Part shown: positions 24,571 to 33,931 of the stretch, in pieces | Layout: every line of letters starts with the position of its first letter | Numbering within the stretch: position 1 is the first letter of the stretch | DNA from: an uncultured Eubacteriales bacterium | Lineage (GTDB): Bacteria > Bacillota > Clostridia > Christensenellales > UBA1242 | NCBI GenBank assembly: GCA_948607205.1 | Contig: CAPERS010000006.1 | Coordinates: forward strand, 1 to 64,000 | DNA length: 64,000 bases | Direction: 5' to 3' | Translations under genes and position numbers: made by a program | The notes under the pieces: generated by a model | What the model was told of the DNA's origin: nothing | The model's database searches: none | Seen by the model: the letters and a program-made list of their open reading frames with translations, nothing else

Positions 24571-26631
24571 TTAATTTTTATAGAAAGAAAGAAAACTTGT
24601 TTTCTCTTTTGCATAAATAAAGAATAATTTATGCAAAGCGCGTGTTGAAGAAACATATAAAATATTTTTTTCTAGGCTGTTTTTATAGTTATCTTTGTCA
24701 GCATTTGGCACGATAACGCAGTCAAACTCTATGCCTTTTGCAGTTGCGCAGGTTGTGAGAAGAACTTTGTTGTTATAATCTTCTTGTTGTTTGATAACTT
24801 TGAAATCAAGCATGCCTTTCAATTCTTTTGCAAGTTCGTCACGCTCTTTTTTGCATTTGCAAACGATTGCTATGTGGTCAAACTGTGTGTTTTCTTTGAC
24901 AATCTTGACAATTTCTTCTGCTTGATTTTCCGCTTTGATTATTTGAGGTTTTTCACCACTGCGGTTGACATATTCAATATCTTTAAGCCCAATCATTTCA
25001 TGCGCGAAGGTTGCAATTTCGCGTGTTGAGCGATAGGTTTTTTTCAGTTCAATAAGTTCGGTTTGCAAGAATGACGACATCTCGTTGAGATAATCCATTC
25101 CAAGACACTTTTCAATGCACTGGTTTATATCGCCAAGAATTATGCTTGGACATGACCAAAGTTTTTTGAAAAGATATAAGTCAACTGGCGTGAAATCTTG
25201 CATTTCGTCAATGATGAGATATTTGGCAGAGAAGTCGTGGTCAAAACCATATAGGAAATGCTTGATAAGAAGCAGGGCGCCTTTGTCCATGTAGGAAACA
25301 ACTTTTCCTTTTGGCAAAGTGATGTCATTGCGCGTTAAAAAGATTTCAAAAATCTTATCAATATCTTTGATAGGCAGGAAGTTATATAGGATAAACTTAA
25401 AGCGGTCGCGAAGACCTTTGAACTGTTCTTTGGTATACTTGCGTCGCTCAGTGAACACCATGGCATATTGCCAAGCAAGTTTGTTTATGCGCTCATATAG
25501 TGGTAAATCTTTGTAGGTATCAAAGAAAAGCTCACGAGTTTTTTCTTCTGGAAAGGCGATTTCTTCTTTTTCATTGTTTTCATTGATGCCAAGAATGTAT
25601 GACAAAGTTTTAGGAGTAAAAGTTTGACTGAAATCTCCATACAAAAATTTTAACAGTTCGTCGAGATATTCAAATGATGACTTGTATGAAATCTCATTCA
25701 ATTTCTCTTGCTTTGGAAGTGTTGCAATTTCATCAAGCATATCTTCGCGAGATTGCAAAGGTTTTTTCAGTTCAACATGAGCGATGTTATCAAAAGTTGT
25801 TTCAGCCATGTTGTTTTCTCCAAGCTCTGGCAAAACATTTGAAATGTAACTCGAGAAAATGTTGTTCGGCGAAATGATGATGATGTCACTGCTTTTAAGA
25901 GTTTTGCGATGCTTGTAAAGAAGGTATGCCACGCGGTGCAGTGCAATTGAGGTCTTGCCTGAGCCAGCAACGCCTTGAACGAGAATGTTGTCATACTTCT
26001 CAGTTCTCACAATTTCATTCTGCTCTTTTTGAATGCTCGCAACAATCTGCTTCATCTTGCTTGACGAATTTTTTGACAAAACATCCTTCAAAATGTCGTC
26101 ATTTATTGTGAGGTCGGTGTCAAAATATGATTCAAGCGCTTTGTTTTCAATTTTGTATTGCCTCTTTAAAGAAATTTCTCCGATAACTTTTCTCTTGTCG
26201 GCTGTATATGACGCCTGTCCGAGAGGATAGTCATAATACATTGAAGATATTGGCGCGCGCCAGTCGGCAACAAGCACCTTTGTGCCGTCAAAGACATTGT
26301 TTATTCCTATATATATCTTTTGCGTTGTCTTATTCGACTTTGGAGTGAAATCTATGCGTGCAAAATATGGACTTTTAAGTTGGTTCAACAGTCTGCTTTT
26401 TTGAAGACTGAGATTTTGAGTGCTTTCTTCAAGCATGGAAATGTCGCTGAACCTTTTGCCTAAACTTCCTTCCTTATCGATATAATAATAATCGTCGCTA
26501 AGCGCTTTCTTTTCTTTGTCAAATTCGGCTTGCACGCTTGCAAGCCTAACTTCAATATCGTCTATCTTTTTGAGAACGAGTTTAATCGTCCTTGCGAGGT
26601 AATCTATTTCCTTTTGGTCAATGTTTGCCAT
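24571..26631 (-). CDS. helD: HelD-like RNA polymerase-associated helicase
   Basis: 686 aa. The frame continues upstream, but AGGAGG eight bases before the ATG at 26631 (MANIDQKEIDYLARTI) gives the start. An N-terminal coiled coil (about 1-70, acidic/basic heptads) is followed by a UvrD-like SF1 ATPase: Walker A QGVAGSGKTSIALHR (about 220-234), motif II IDEMQDF, motif III GDINQCIEK and C-terminal motif CATAKGIEFDCVIV. This order and the N-terminal coiled coil fit HelD, which releases stalled RNA polymerase in Firmicutes. A TTGAAA-17-TATAAT promoter precedes it. Confidence 0.82.
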   Translation of the reverse strand: MANIDQKEIDYLARTIKLVLKKIDDIEVRLASVQAEFDKEKKALSDDYYYIDKEGSLGKRFSDISMLEESTQNLSLQKSRLLNQLKSPYFARIDFTPKSNKTTQKIYIGINNVFDGTKVLVADWRAPISSMYYDYPLGQASYTADKRKVIGEISLKRQYKIENKALESYFDTDLTINDDILKDVLSKNSSSKMKQIVASIQKEQNEIVRTEKYDNILVQGVAGSGKTSIALHRVAYLLYKHRKTLKSSDIIIISPNNIFSSYISNVLPELGENNMAETTFDNIAHVELKKPLQSREDMLDEIATLPKQEKLNEISYKSSFEYLDELLKFLYGDFSQTFTPKTLSYILGINENNEKEEIAFPEEKTRELFFDTYKDLPLYERINKLAWQYAMVFTERRKYTKEQFKGLRDRFKFILYNFLPIKDIDKIFEIFLTRNDITLPKGKVVSYMDKGALLLIKHFLYGFDHDFSAKYLIIDEMQDFTPVDLYLFKKLWSCPSIILGDINQCIEKCLGMDYLNEMSSFLQTELIELKKTYRSTREIATFAHEMIGLKDIEYVNRSGEKPQIIKAENQAEEIVKIVKENTQFDHIAIVCKCKKERDELAKELKGMLDFKVIKQQEDYNNKVLLTTCATAKGIEFDCVIVPNADKDNYKNSLEKNILYVSSTRALHKLFFIYAKEKTSFLSFYKN

Positions 26632-26661
26632 AAAAGTCCCTCCTAAAATTCTAGTGGCTAT

Positions 26662-26690
26662 ATTATACTCTTTTTTAAAGTAAATTTCAA
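26662..26690 (-). promoter_or_regulatory. helD promoter
   Basis: TTGAAA (26685-26690), 17-base spacer and TATAAT (26662-26667) on the minus strand, divergent from the next gene. Confidence 0.65.
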
Positions 26691-26720
26691 TAGTTTTTGA
26701 AAAGAAAAAAGAAAAATGTC

Positions 26721-26749
26721 TTGAAAGGGAGATTTTTATGTGATATAAT
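26721..26749 (+). promoter_or_regulatory. Promoter of the 26756 gene, leaderless arrangement
   Basis: TTGAAA (26721-26726), 17-base spacer, TATAAT (26744-26749), then six bases and the ATG at 26756. No ribosome binding site. Confidence 0.65.
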
Positions 26750-26755
26750 ATTTGC

Positions 26756-28378
26756 ATGGAATGGAAAAATAACTATTCAAAAGAAAAATATTATCAAGTT
26801 TTAACAAAAGGATTACTGAAAGAAGAAGGTCATAAAAGGTTTGCAGAGCGTGAATTTTTTAAAGAGAAAAAGGCAGACCTTACTTTGTCTATTGGGCAGA
26901 ATATTAAAAAAGGATACAGCGAACTGAGCGATTGGGAGAAACTTTTTGTTGCAAATTTCTATAAACAAGGTCAAATTCCAAAAGGAGAAGAAAGATATAA
27001 GAAAGTTAGGGAAGATATAGAGCAAGAGCTTGATAGACTTTATGCTCTTGCAGATGAAATTGAGTATTTTAAAATAGACATAGATGATAATCAATACCTT
27101 GACAGATATTTTGAAGGTGAACTTAAAGCTTTGGAGGCAAGAGGGAAAAAGCAATCTGCTGAATATTATCGTAATTACGAGAGTGAAGCCAAAGATTATA
27201 TTGCAAAACAATTTGAAGAGATGCAGCAGGCAGAATATAAGCACATTGTTGACTTTATCATATCGACATCTTATGAGCCAGCTTTCAAAGCACTTATGCT
27301 TAGAGAAACGCTTTCGAAAGTTTATCGCACAGTTAAAAATGGTAACGAGTATAAAAAGATTGTTGAAAATCGAGTGCTTCATAAAACTATTGAAAGTCAC
27401 ATAACCCTTAACAGTGATGTTTTAGAAGTTATATATAATGGAACAAAAGATTATAGCAATTTTGCAAATCTCTATTTTGCAGGTCTTGAAAAATCTAACA
27501 AAAGGACAGCAGAGAAAAACACAGTTAATATTGAGGGGCTTAATACATTTGGTAAAGGCATTTGGCTTAAATTTGAAGGCAAGAAATCAAATAAAGCAGA
27601 ATATATGCAAAATGCAAAAAAACTTGCTGCACTTGTGAAAAATACTCCATGGTGCACAAGTCATCTTGCCTCTTCTCAACTTAAGCAAGGCGACTTTTAT
27701 GTGTTTGTTGATAATGGCAATAATCCACACATTGCAGTCAAAATGTCAGGAAACACTGTTGATGAATTGAGAGGAATAAGAAAAGGGCAAGAACTTGAAG
27801 AAGAATATCGTGAGATAGCAATGGAATTTCTTAAAAAGAATAAAAGTGTCAGAGACGGCAAAAGGTGGCTAAAAAAAGAAGAGTGGAACAAACGTCTTAT
27901 TATGTGGAATAAAAAGATCGAAGAATCTGCTTTGAAACAAGAAGATGTTGAACTGATTATGAATGATATTTTTGATAAGTCATGTGAATATAAATCACAT
28001 ATACAAAATTCAAATCTTATAAGTTTAAAAGAGAATCTTCAAAAAGTTTCAAAAATGATCGCAAATTATTTTAACTGTGCTGAAGAGCAGATTGCATTCG
28101 GTAATGTTTCATTTAAAGCTCAAGATAGATGTCCGTATATATGTTGTTTAGGAAGTGTTATTTTTAAAAAAGGTGGAACTCCTGATTTTGGAAATCTTAA
28201 ATATGTTGCAGATGACTTAATATTTTCTAAAAATTGTCGACGTAAAAAGAAACCTTATCATGAATTTAGAAAACTTGAATGTGGCGGATATGAACGCTTG
28301 CCAGAATATCTTAAAGAAGATACAAGTGAAAATAATCAAAATAAAAATAATATACAAGACAAAGAAAAAGACCTATAA
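26756..28378 (+). CDS. Unknown 540-aa protein with PWCTS motif
   Basis: Not recognised. Highly charged, helical, no signal peptide or membrane segment. Residues 1-280 are lysine/glutamate-rich helices (FEEMQQAEYKHIVDFI). About 255-360 is a compact part: FGKGIWLKF ... LVKNTPWCTSHLASSQLKQGD-FYVFVDNGNNPHIAVKMSG-NTVDELRGIRKGQEL. That W-C-T-S, short gap, GxFYVF arrangement resembles a motif I associate with plasmid/phage PcfJ-type proteins, but the likeness is not enough to name the family. The tail (about 440-500) has three Cys in SFKAQDRCPYICCLG and repeated FGN(V/L)KYVADDL-like text. Leaderless promoter; divergent from helD. Confidence 0.65.
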   Translation: MEWKNNYSKEKYYQVLTKGLLKEEGHKRFAEREFFKEKKADLTLSIGQNIKKGYSELSDWEKLFVANFYKQGQIPKGEERYKKVREDIEQELDRLYALADEIEYFKIDIDDNQYLDRYFEGELKALEARGKKQSAEYYRNYESEAKDYIAKQFEEMQQAEYKHIVDFIISTSYEPAFKALMLRETLSKVYRTVKNGNEYKKIVENRVLHKTIESHITLNSDVLEVIYNGTKDYSNFANLYFAGLEKSNKRTAEKNTVNIEGLNTFGKGIWLKFEGKKSNKAEYMQNAKKLAALVKNTPWCTSHLASSQLKQGDFYVFVDNGNNPHIAVKMSGNTVDELRGIRKGQELEEEYREIAMEFLKKNKSVRDGKRWLKKEEWNKRLIMWNKKIEESALKQEDVELIMNDIFDKSCEYKSHIQNSNLISLKENLQKVSKMIANYFNCAEEQIAFGNVSFKAQDRCPYICCLGSVIFKKGGTPDFGNLKYVADDLIFSKNCRRKKKPYHEFRKLECGGYERLPEYLKEDTSENNQNKNNIQDKEKDL

Positions 28379-28395
28379 ATCTAGGTCTTTTTTTT
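28365..28395. terminator. Bidirectional terminator between the 26756 gene and gyrA
   Basis: AAAAAGACCTA / TAGGTCTTTTT stem with A and T runs on both sides; the stop codon of the plus-strand gene is in the loop. Confidence 0.85.
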
Positions 28396-28397
28396 CG

Positions 28398-30947
28398 TTA
28401 TTCTTCACTTGTTGGATTTTCGTTTGCTTCAAAGGTTTGGTTTTCTGAAATGTTTTCAGTTGCGTTTTCACTGTCTTCAAAGTTTTCCTCTTCCTCGGCT
28501 TTCTCTGCAAGGGCAACACTGACAATTTTTGCGTCATCTTTAAGTTTCATAACTTTAACGCCTTGGCTGACACGTGAAAGACTGCTGATTTGGTCAACTG
28601 GTGTTCTGATGATAACACCGTTATCGGCAATGAGCAAGATGTCATTATCTTCAAATGATTGTTTGAGTGCAACGAGTGCGCCAGTTTTGTCATTGAATAC
28701 GCCTGCTTTGACGCCCATTCCGCCACGGCCTTGCAAGCGGTATTCTTCAACATTAGAGCGTTTGCCATAGCCTTTTTCAGAGATTGTCACAATTTGGCTG
28801 TTTTCTTTGACAACGCACATATCAACAATATAGTCGTCTTCTGATATCTTCATAGAGCGAACGCCTTGGCTTGATCTTCCAACTTCACGAACATCTTCCT
28901 CAGCGAAACGGATACATTTTCCGCTGTGAGACGCCACGAGAATATCGTCGTTTCCGCTTGAAACTTCAACTCCGATAAGTTCGTCGCCTTCAAGCAGTCT
29001 GATTGCGATTTTGCCCACTTTTCTGATAAGAACAAATTCTGAAAGTGGTGTCTTTTTGATAAGGCCTTTCTTGGTCGCCATGATAAGATTGCCTTTGTCA
29101 TCATCATGTCTTGCAATGATTGTTGTAACCTTTTCCTCAGGTGAGAGTTGAAGAAGATTGATAATTGCTCTGCCTTTGGCTGTTCTTTGCGCTTCTGGCA
29201 CTTCATATGCTTTAATGCAGTAAACCTTGCCAAAGTTTGTGAAGAAGAGAAGGTCGTCATGAGTGCAAGTCACAAACATATTCTTGACAAAGTCTTCTTC
29301 CTTGGTCTTGTGTGCTGTCACGCCCACGCCACCGCGGTTTTGTGCTTTGTATTCCTTGGTTGACATGCGCTTGATATAGCCTTGATTTGTCATAGAAATA
29401 ACAACGTCTTCTTTTTCAATAAGGTCAGCAATATCAATTCCGCCACTGTCAAGAGAAATTTCTGATTTTCTTGCGTCGCCATAGGCTTGTTTGATTTCTT
29501 CAAAGTTGTCGCGCAAAATTTGAAGAACGCGCTCAGGGCGGGCAAGGATGTCTTTATAGTCAGCAATCATTTCTTCAAGATTTTTGAGCTCTTCGTTTAG
29601 TTTTTCAACTTCCAAACTTGTGAGTTTTGAAAGTCTCATGTCAAGGATTGCATTCGCTTGAATTTCGTCAAGTTCAAAGTTTTGAGTAAGTTTTGAAATG
29701 GCATCTTGTCTGTCGTCTGCTGATTTGATAATTTTGATAACTTCGTCAATGTTTGCAAGTGCGATAACAAGTCCGCGAACAATGTGCTCACGCTCTTCGG
29801 CTTTTGCAAGATTGAATTTGGTGCGTCTGACAAGAACTTCTTTCTGGTGTTCGAGATAGTAGTAGAGCATCTCTTTGAGATTGAGTATTCTTGGTTGATT
29901 TTCAACAAGGGCAAGGAAAATTATTCCTGAACCTTTTTGAAGTTGAGTGTGTTTGTATAGAGAATTTAAAACCACTTGTGCGTTAAAATCTTTCTTGACT
30001 TCAACCACAACCCGCATACCTTGTCGGTCAGATTCTTCTTTAATATCACTGATTCCTTCAAGGCGCTTGTTCTTGACAAGGTCTGCCATTTGAATGATAA
30101 ACTGTGCTTTGTTGACTTGATAAGGAAGCTCTGTGATAATAATTCTGCTTTTGCCGTTTGGCATTTCTTCGATGTCGGTTTTACCGCGAACGATTATTCC
30201 GCCACGACCTGTTTTATAGGCGTGCTTAATCGCCGTTCTGCCCATGATGATACCGCCAGTTGGGAAATCAGGCGCTGGAATAATCTTGATAAGTTCGTCA
30301 ATGTCGATGTCAGGGTTGTCTATCATCGCTTGTAAGCCGTTTAAAACTTCGGTAAGATTGTGAGGTGGAATATTTGTCGCCATGCCGACAGCAATGCCGT
30401 CTGAGCCGTTTACAAGGAGATTTGGAATCTTTGCAGGAAGTACAACTGGCTGAACTTCGGTGTTGTCGAAGTTTGGAATAAAGTCAACAGTGTCTTTGTC
30501 GATGTCTTCAAGCATAAGCCCAGCGATTTTAGAAAGGCGTGCCTCGGTGTAACGCATAGCAGCAGGTGGGTCGCCGTCAACAGAGCCAAAGTTACCTTGA
30601 CCGTCAACGAGAGGGTAGCGAATAGAGAAATCTTGAGCAAGGCGAACCATAGCGTCGTAAACAGAACTGTCGCCGTGTGGGTGATATTTACCCATAACGT
30701 CACCGACAATACGCGCACATTTCTTGGTTGGCTTGTCGTAGAAATTGTTCATTTCGCCCATTGCGTAAAGTATGCGTCTGTGAACCGGTTTAAGTCCGTC
30801 ACGCACATCAGGAATGGCACGCGAAACATTGACAGCCATTGCGTATGAAATGAATGACTTTTTGAGGTTGTCGACTGTGTCAACCTTTTCAATTTTCGTG
30901 TCCTTTAAAATTTCTTCGAGAGGCTTTTTACTTTCAAATTTACTCAT
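28398..30947 (-). CDS. gyrA: DNA gyrase subunit A
   Basis: 849 aa from the ATG at 30947, which follows AAGGAG. Breakage-reunion domain with catalytic Tyr133 in AAMRYTEARLS; the quinolone region HPHGDSSVYDAM has Ser94 and Asp98, equivalent to wild-type E. coli Ser83/Asp87. The C-terminal beta-pinwheel carries RGG(V/M)GV motifs, with QGRGGMG as the GyrA box (about 745). The tail is acidic and Glu/Asn-rich. It introduces negative supercoils together with GyrB. The gene is not adjacent to gyrB: two small genes and repeats lie between. Confidence 0.96.
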   Translation of the reverse strand: MSKFESKKPLEEILKDTKIEKVDTVDNLKKSFISYAMAVNVSRAIPDVRDGLKPVHRRILYAMGEMNNFYDKPTKKCARIVGDVMGKYHPHGDSSVYDAMVRLAQDFSIRYPLVDGQGNFGSVDGDPPAAMRYTEARLSKIAGLMLEDIDKDTVDFIPNFDNTEVQPVVLPAKIPNLLVNGSDGIAVGMATNIPPHNLTEVLNGLQAMIDNPDIDIDELIKIIPAPDFPTGGIIMGRTAIKHAYKTGRGGIIVRGKTDIEEMPNGKSRIIITELPYQVNKAQFIIQMADLVKNKRLEGISDIKEESDRQGMRVVVEVKKDFNAQVVLNSLYKHTQLQKGSGIIFLALVENQPRILNLKEMLYYYLEHQKEVLVRRTKFNLAKAEEREHIVRGLVIALANIDEVIKIIKSADDRQDAISKLTQNFELDEIQANAILDMRLSKLTSLEVEKLNEELKNLEEMIADYKDILARPERVLQILRDNFEEIKQAYGDARKSEISLDSGGIDIADLIEKEDVVISMTNQGYIKRMSTKEYKAQNRGGVGVTAHKTKEEDFVKNMFVTCTHDDLLFFTNFGKVYCIKAYEVPEAQRTAKGRAIINLLQLSPEEKVTTIIARHDDDKGNLIMATKKGLIKKTPLSEFVLIRKVGKIAIRLLEGDELIGVEVSSGNDDILVASHSGKCIRFAEEDVREVGRSSQGVRSMKISEDDYIVDMCVVKENSQIVTISEKGYGKRSNVEEYRLQGRGGMGVKAGVFNDKTGALVALKQSFEDNDILLIADNGVIIRTPVDQISSLSRVSQGVKVMKLKDDAKIVSVALAEKAEEEENFEDSENATENISENQTFEANENPTSEE

Positions 30948-30966
30948 TTTTTTTCTCCTTGCTCTA

Positions 30967-31251
30967 TCAGTTTTCATGATAGATAATTTCTTTCCCATGC
31001 TCTTTTGCATAGGCTATTTCTTTTTTAACGCTTTCTCCAATGTATCCGCCAATATTGACAACATAAATTCCATCTGAAATGTCGATTTTTTTATAGTGCA
31101 ATCGCGCCAGCTTTGATATTTCTTCTTCACTAAGGTTTTTAAAACCATAAACGCACTGCAAAACACAAATATCTTTCATTTCAAGTTCTCTGGAAATTTC
31201 CATCATTTCCTTTTCAAAGCGCATGCTTCCGCAAATGGTGACAACTTTCAT
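30967..31251 (-). CDS. Small nucleoside 2-deoxyribosyltransferase-like protein
   Basis: 94 aa: MKVVTICGSMRFEKEMM at the start (Rossmann-like strand, GSMRF loop), then VVNIGGYIGESVKKEIAYAKEHGK near the end, the S-x3-E-x3-A pattern of nucleoside 2-deoxyribosyltransferase-fold proteins. Its ATG overlaps the TGA of the upstream DUF488 gene (ATGA), indicating translational coupling. Small phage- and chromosome-borne members of this fold often lack proven activity. It lies 20 bp upstream of gyrA, which probably shares its transcript. Confidence 0.72.
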   Translation of the reverse strand: MKVVTICGSMRFEKEMMEISRELEMKDICVLQCVYGFKNLSEEEISKLARLHYKKIDISDGIYVVNIGGYIGESVKKEIAYAKEHGKEIIYHEN

Positions 31252-31754
31252 TCGAACTCCTTATCTTTTGTTTTTTCAATCACAGATTTTAGTTTTTCTT
31301 TTAAGTGTTCTTTGTTTGCTTTAACAGCAATATCGTTTTCAAATCCAAGTTCGTCTATTTCAACGCCGAGTTCCATTTCAAGCCAACTTGCAACCAAGAA
31401 CCGATGGCAAAATTCGGTTGGCTTTTCAAAACATAAGAGGACTGCATTATCGCCAAGAAAATTATAAATTTCGGCAGGGTCAAGAGGTTTTAAAACTTTG
31501 TTGTAAAATTTTTCTATATAGTCGTCTTGATTTTCTTCTTTAAGTCTTTTGTATTCGTTTTGCGAAATGTAATCTTTCATTTCCTCAATTTCATTTTCTC
31601 TTGCTTTCCAACTTTTAAAGAATGAATAGGGGGAAAGTTTCCTTTCAGCTCGACCTTGAAAGCCAACAAGTTTGCCTTCATCGCCAGAAATTGCGATTGG
31701 AAGATATTTTGTTGTGTCAATATTTTTTAATTTTGCATAATATGATGTTTTCAT
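31248..31754 (-). CDS. DUF488-family protein
   Basis: 168 aa from the ATG at 31754, chosen over an ATG five codons upstream because GGAGA lies six bases before it. The C-terminal half has AVLLCFEKPTEFCHRFLVASWLE, the LLC-E-x4-CHR-x2-VA signature of DUF488 (proposed nucleotide- or DNA-related family). The N-terminal half has YLPIAISGDEGKLVGFQGR. It overlaps the nucleoside-deoxyribosyltransferase-like gene by four bases, so both probably act together; the substrate is unknown. Confidence 0.75.
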   Translation of the reverse strand: MKTSYYAKLKNIDTTKYLPIAISGDEGKLVGFQGRAERKLSPYSFFKSWKARENEIEEMKDYISQNEYKRLKEENQDDYIEKFYNKVLKPLDPAEIYNFLGDNAVLLCFEKPTEFCHRFLVASWLEMELGVEIDELGFENDIAVKANKEHLKEKLKSVIEKTKDKEFE

Positions 31755-31783
31755 TTGTTCTCCATTCACTAACAGTCAATGTT

Positions 31784-31895
31784 CGACGAATTGTTTTAAT
31801 CGAAGTATTTATTATGTCCGTCCGGAAAGTGCTTTTCGACTGAATTATATCAATCGAAGCATTTTTATGTTTCGTCCAAGATGTGCATAATGCAC
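31784..31895 (-). repeat. Intergenic repeat between gyrB and the DUF488 gene
   Basis: Two ~54-bp units (TTCGAC ... TCGAAG at 31782-31805 and 31835-31859, each followed by a CGTCC box at 31818-31822 and 31874-31878). After the second comes the palindrome GTGCATAATGCAC (31883-31895), which is the reverse complement of the core at 6596. The group is in the opposite orientation to the array after asnS. Confidence 0.5.
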
Positions 31896-33869
31896 TTAGA
31901 CGTCAAGGTCGGTAACGAGAGTTGCGTTTGCTTCGATGAATTGACGACGCAGGTTAGGGTCTTCACCCATGAGGTCATTGAACATCTTTTCAGCCTCAAC
32001 TGCATCGTCCATTGTCAACTGAATGAGTATGCGGTGCTCAGGGTTCATGGTTGTTTCCCAAAGTTGTTCAGCATTCATTTCACCAAGACCTTTGTAGCGC
32101 TGTTGCGCACAGCCTTTTCGTCCGTTTTCATTATACCATGTTTCAAGTTCATCGTCTGAATAGAAATAGTAGTCTTCTTTGTTCTTTGTCACTTTATAAA
32201 GAGGTGGCTTGGCTGCATAGACATGTCCGTGTTCAAGGAGTGGTTTCATAAAACGATAGAAGAATGTGAGAAGAAGAATTCTGATATGCGCTCCGTCAAC
32301 GTCGGCATCGGTCATGCAAATGATTTTGTCATAGCGCAGTTTTTCTTCGTTGAATTCGCTTCCAATTCCAGTTCCAAAAGCGGTTATCATACTTTTAATT
32401 TCTGCATTTTCAAGCACGCGATTAAGTCTTGCCTTTTCAACGTTTAAGATTTTTCCTCTAAGTGGCAATATTGCTTGGAAACGTCTGTCACGGCCTGTCT
32501 TGGCAGTTCCGCCAGCGGAATCTCCCTCAACAATGTAAATTTCACAAACCTTGCGGTCTTTTTCAGAGCAGTCTGCAAGTTTGCCGGGGAGGGTAGTGTT
32601 CTCAAGAACCCCTTTGCGCCTTGTTAAATCTCTGGCGTTTCTTGCAGCGTCACGAGCCTTTCGTGCGTTCACGCTTTTTAAAACCAGGTTTCGCGCTTCT
32701 GTTGGGTGATTGTCAAGATAGTCAGCGAATGCCTCTTGCATTGCCTTGTTGACAATTGCCCTCATTTCACTGTTGCCAAGTTTGGTTTTGGTCTGACCTT
32801 CAAACTGAGGGTTTCTGAGTTTGACTGAAATGATTGCAGTGATACCTTCACGGCAGTCTTCGCCAGAAAGTTTTTCGTTGTCTTTTATGATTTTGTTTGA
32901 AATGGCATAGTCGTTTATAACTTTGGTTAAGCCATTTTTGAAACCTTCAAGATGAGTTCCGCCTTCTTGTGTGTTTATGTTGTTTGCGTATGCATTGATT
33001 GTTTCGGCATAGCCGTCATTAAATTGGAAACAAACTTCAACTTCGTTTTCAATGTCGCCTTTTGAGTTGCGATTGAATTTGTTGAAATATACAGGCTCTG
33101 AAAGAATGGTTTCGCGGTTCTTGTTGAGATAGTCAACAAACTCAACAATACCGCCTTTAAATTCAAATCTTTCACTCTTTTCTTGACCCTCGCGCTTGTC
33201 TTCAAGAGTGATAACAAGACCTTTGTTAAGGAATGCAATCTCACGAAACCTGTTTTTCATTGTGTCATACTTAAATTCAACAGTTTCGAAAATCTCATCG
33301 TCTGGAAGGAAGGTGATAACAGTTCCGCGCTTGTCAGTGTTGCCGACAATTTTAAGTTGGCTTGTAACCTTTCCGCGAGAAAATTCAATTTGATGATGCT
33401 TGCCATTTTGATAAACATCGGCTCTCATATATTTTGAAAGGGCATTAACGCAGGATACACCAACGCCGTGAAGACCGCCAGAAATCTTATAGCCTTCTCC
33501 GCCGAACTTTCCGCCTGCGTGGAGTTTTGTGAGCACAACTTCAACAGCGCTTTTACCTTCCTTTGCAATCATGCCGGTTGGAATTCCACGTCCATTATCA
33601 GTCACAGAACAAGAGCCATCGTTATTTATGCAAACATCAATCTGAGTGCAGTAGCCAGCAAGAGATTCGTCAATAGAGTTGTCAACAACCTCAGTCACAA
33701 GATGATGAAGACCATGCTCGTCAGTTGAACCGATATACATGCCCGGTCTTTTGCGAACTGGTTCGAGTCCTTCAAGAACTTGAATATCAGTTGCGTCATA
33801 CTTGACAGATTTTCCGATTTCGAGTTCTTCATTCATTTCATCAGTTCCGCCAATTCTATTTTCTTCCAT
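31896..33869 (-). CDS. gyrB: DNA gyrase subunit B
   Basis: 657 aa from the ATG at 33869 (MEENRIGGTDEMNEELEIG); AAGGGG lies about eight bases before it. GHKL ATPase domain: EVVDNSIDE (ATP/Mg), DNGRGIP, GGLHGVG. TOPRIM domain: EGDSAGGTAKTGRD and DADVDGAHIRILLLTFF. C-terminal GyrB domain ends with ATLVTDLDV, which resembles E. coli GyrB rather than ParE. Followed by repeats, DUF488, the small NDT-like gene and gyrA. Confidence 0.96.
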   Translation of the reverse strand: MEENRIGGTDEMNEELEIGKSVKYDATDIQVLEGLEPVRKRPGMYIGSTDEHGLHHLVTEVVDNSIDESLAGYCTQIDVCINNDGSCSVTDNGRGIPTGMIAKEGKSAVEVVLTKLHAGGKFGGEGYKISGGLHGVGVSCVNALSKYMRADVYQNGKHHQIEFSRGKVTSQLKIVGNTDKRGTVITFLPDDEIFETVEFKYDTMKNRFREIAFLNKGLVITLEDKREGQEKSERFEFKGGIVEFVDYLNKNRETILSEPVYFNKFNRNSKGDIENEVEVCFQFNDGYAETINAYANNINTQEGGTHLEGFKNGLTKVINDYAISNKIIKDNEKLSGEDCREGITAIISVKLRNPQFEGQTKTKLGNSEMRAIVNKAMQEAFADYLDNHPTEARNLVLKSVNARKARDAARNARDLTRRKGVLENTTLPGKLADCSEKDRKVCEIYIVEGDSAGGTAKTGRDRRFQAILPLRGKILNVEKARLNRVLENAEIKSMITAFGTGIGSEFNEEKLRYDKIICMTDADVDGAHIRILLLTFFYRFMKPLLEHGHVYAAKPPLYKVTKNKEDYYFYSDDELETWYNENGRKGCAQQRYKGLGEMNAEQLWETTMNPEHRILIQLTMDDAVEAEKMFNDLMGEDPNLRRQFIEANATLVTDLDV

Positions 33870-33902
33870 ATTAAACCCCTTATATATATTAATATATATT
33901 GT

Positions 33903-33931
33903 ATTATAATATAATAATAAGGAAAAAGCAA
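33903..33931 (-). promoter_or_regulatory. gyrB promoter
   Basis: TTGCTT (33926-33931), 17-base spacer, TATAAT (33903-33908) on the minus strand. The remaining part of the ~330-bp gap up to the GtrA gene is AT-rich with long A and T runs and no other feature I can support. Confidence 0.55.
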
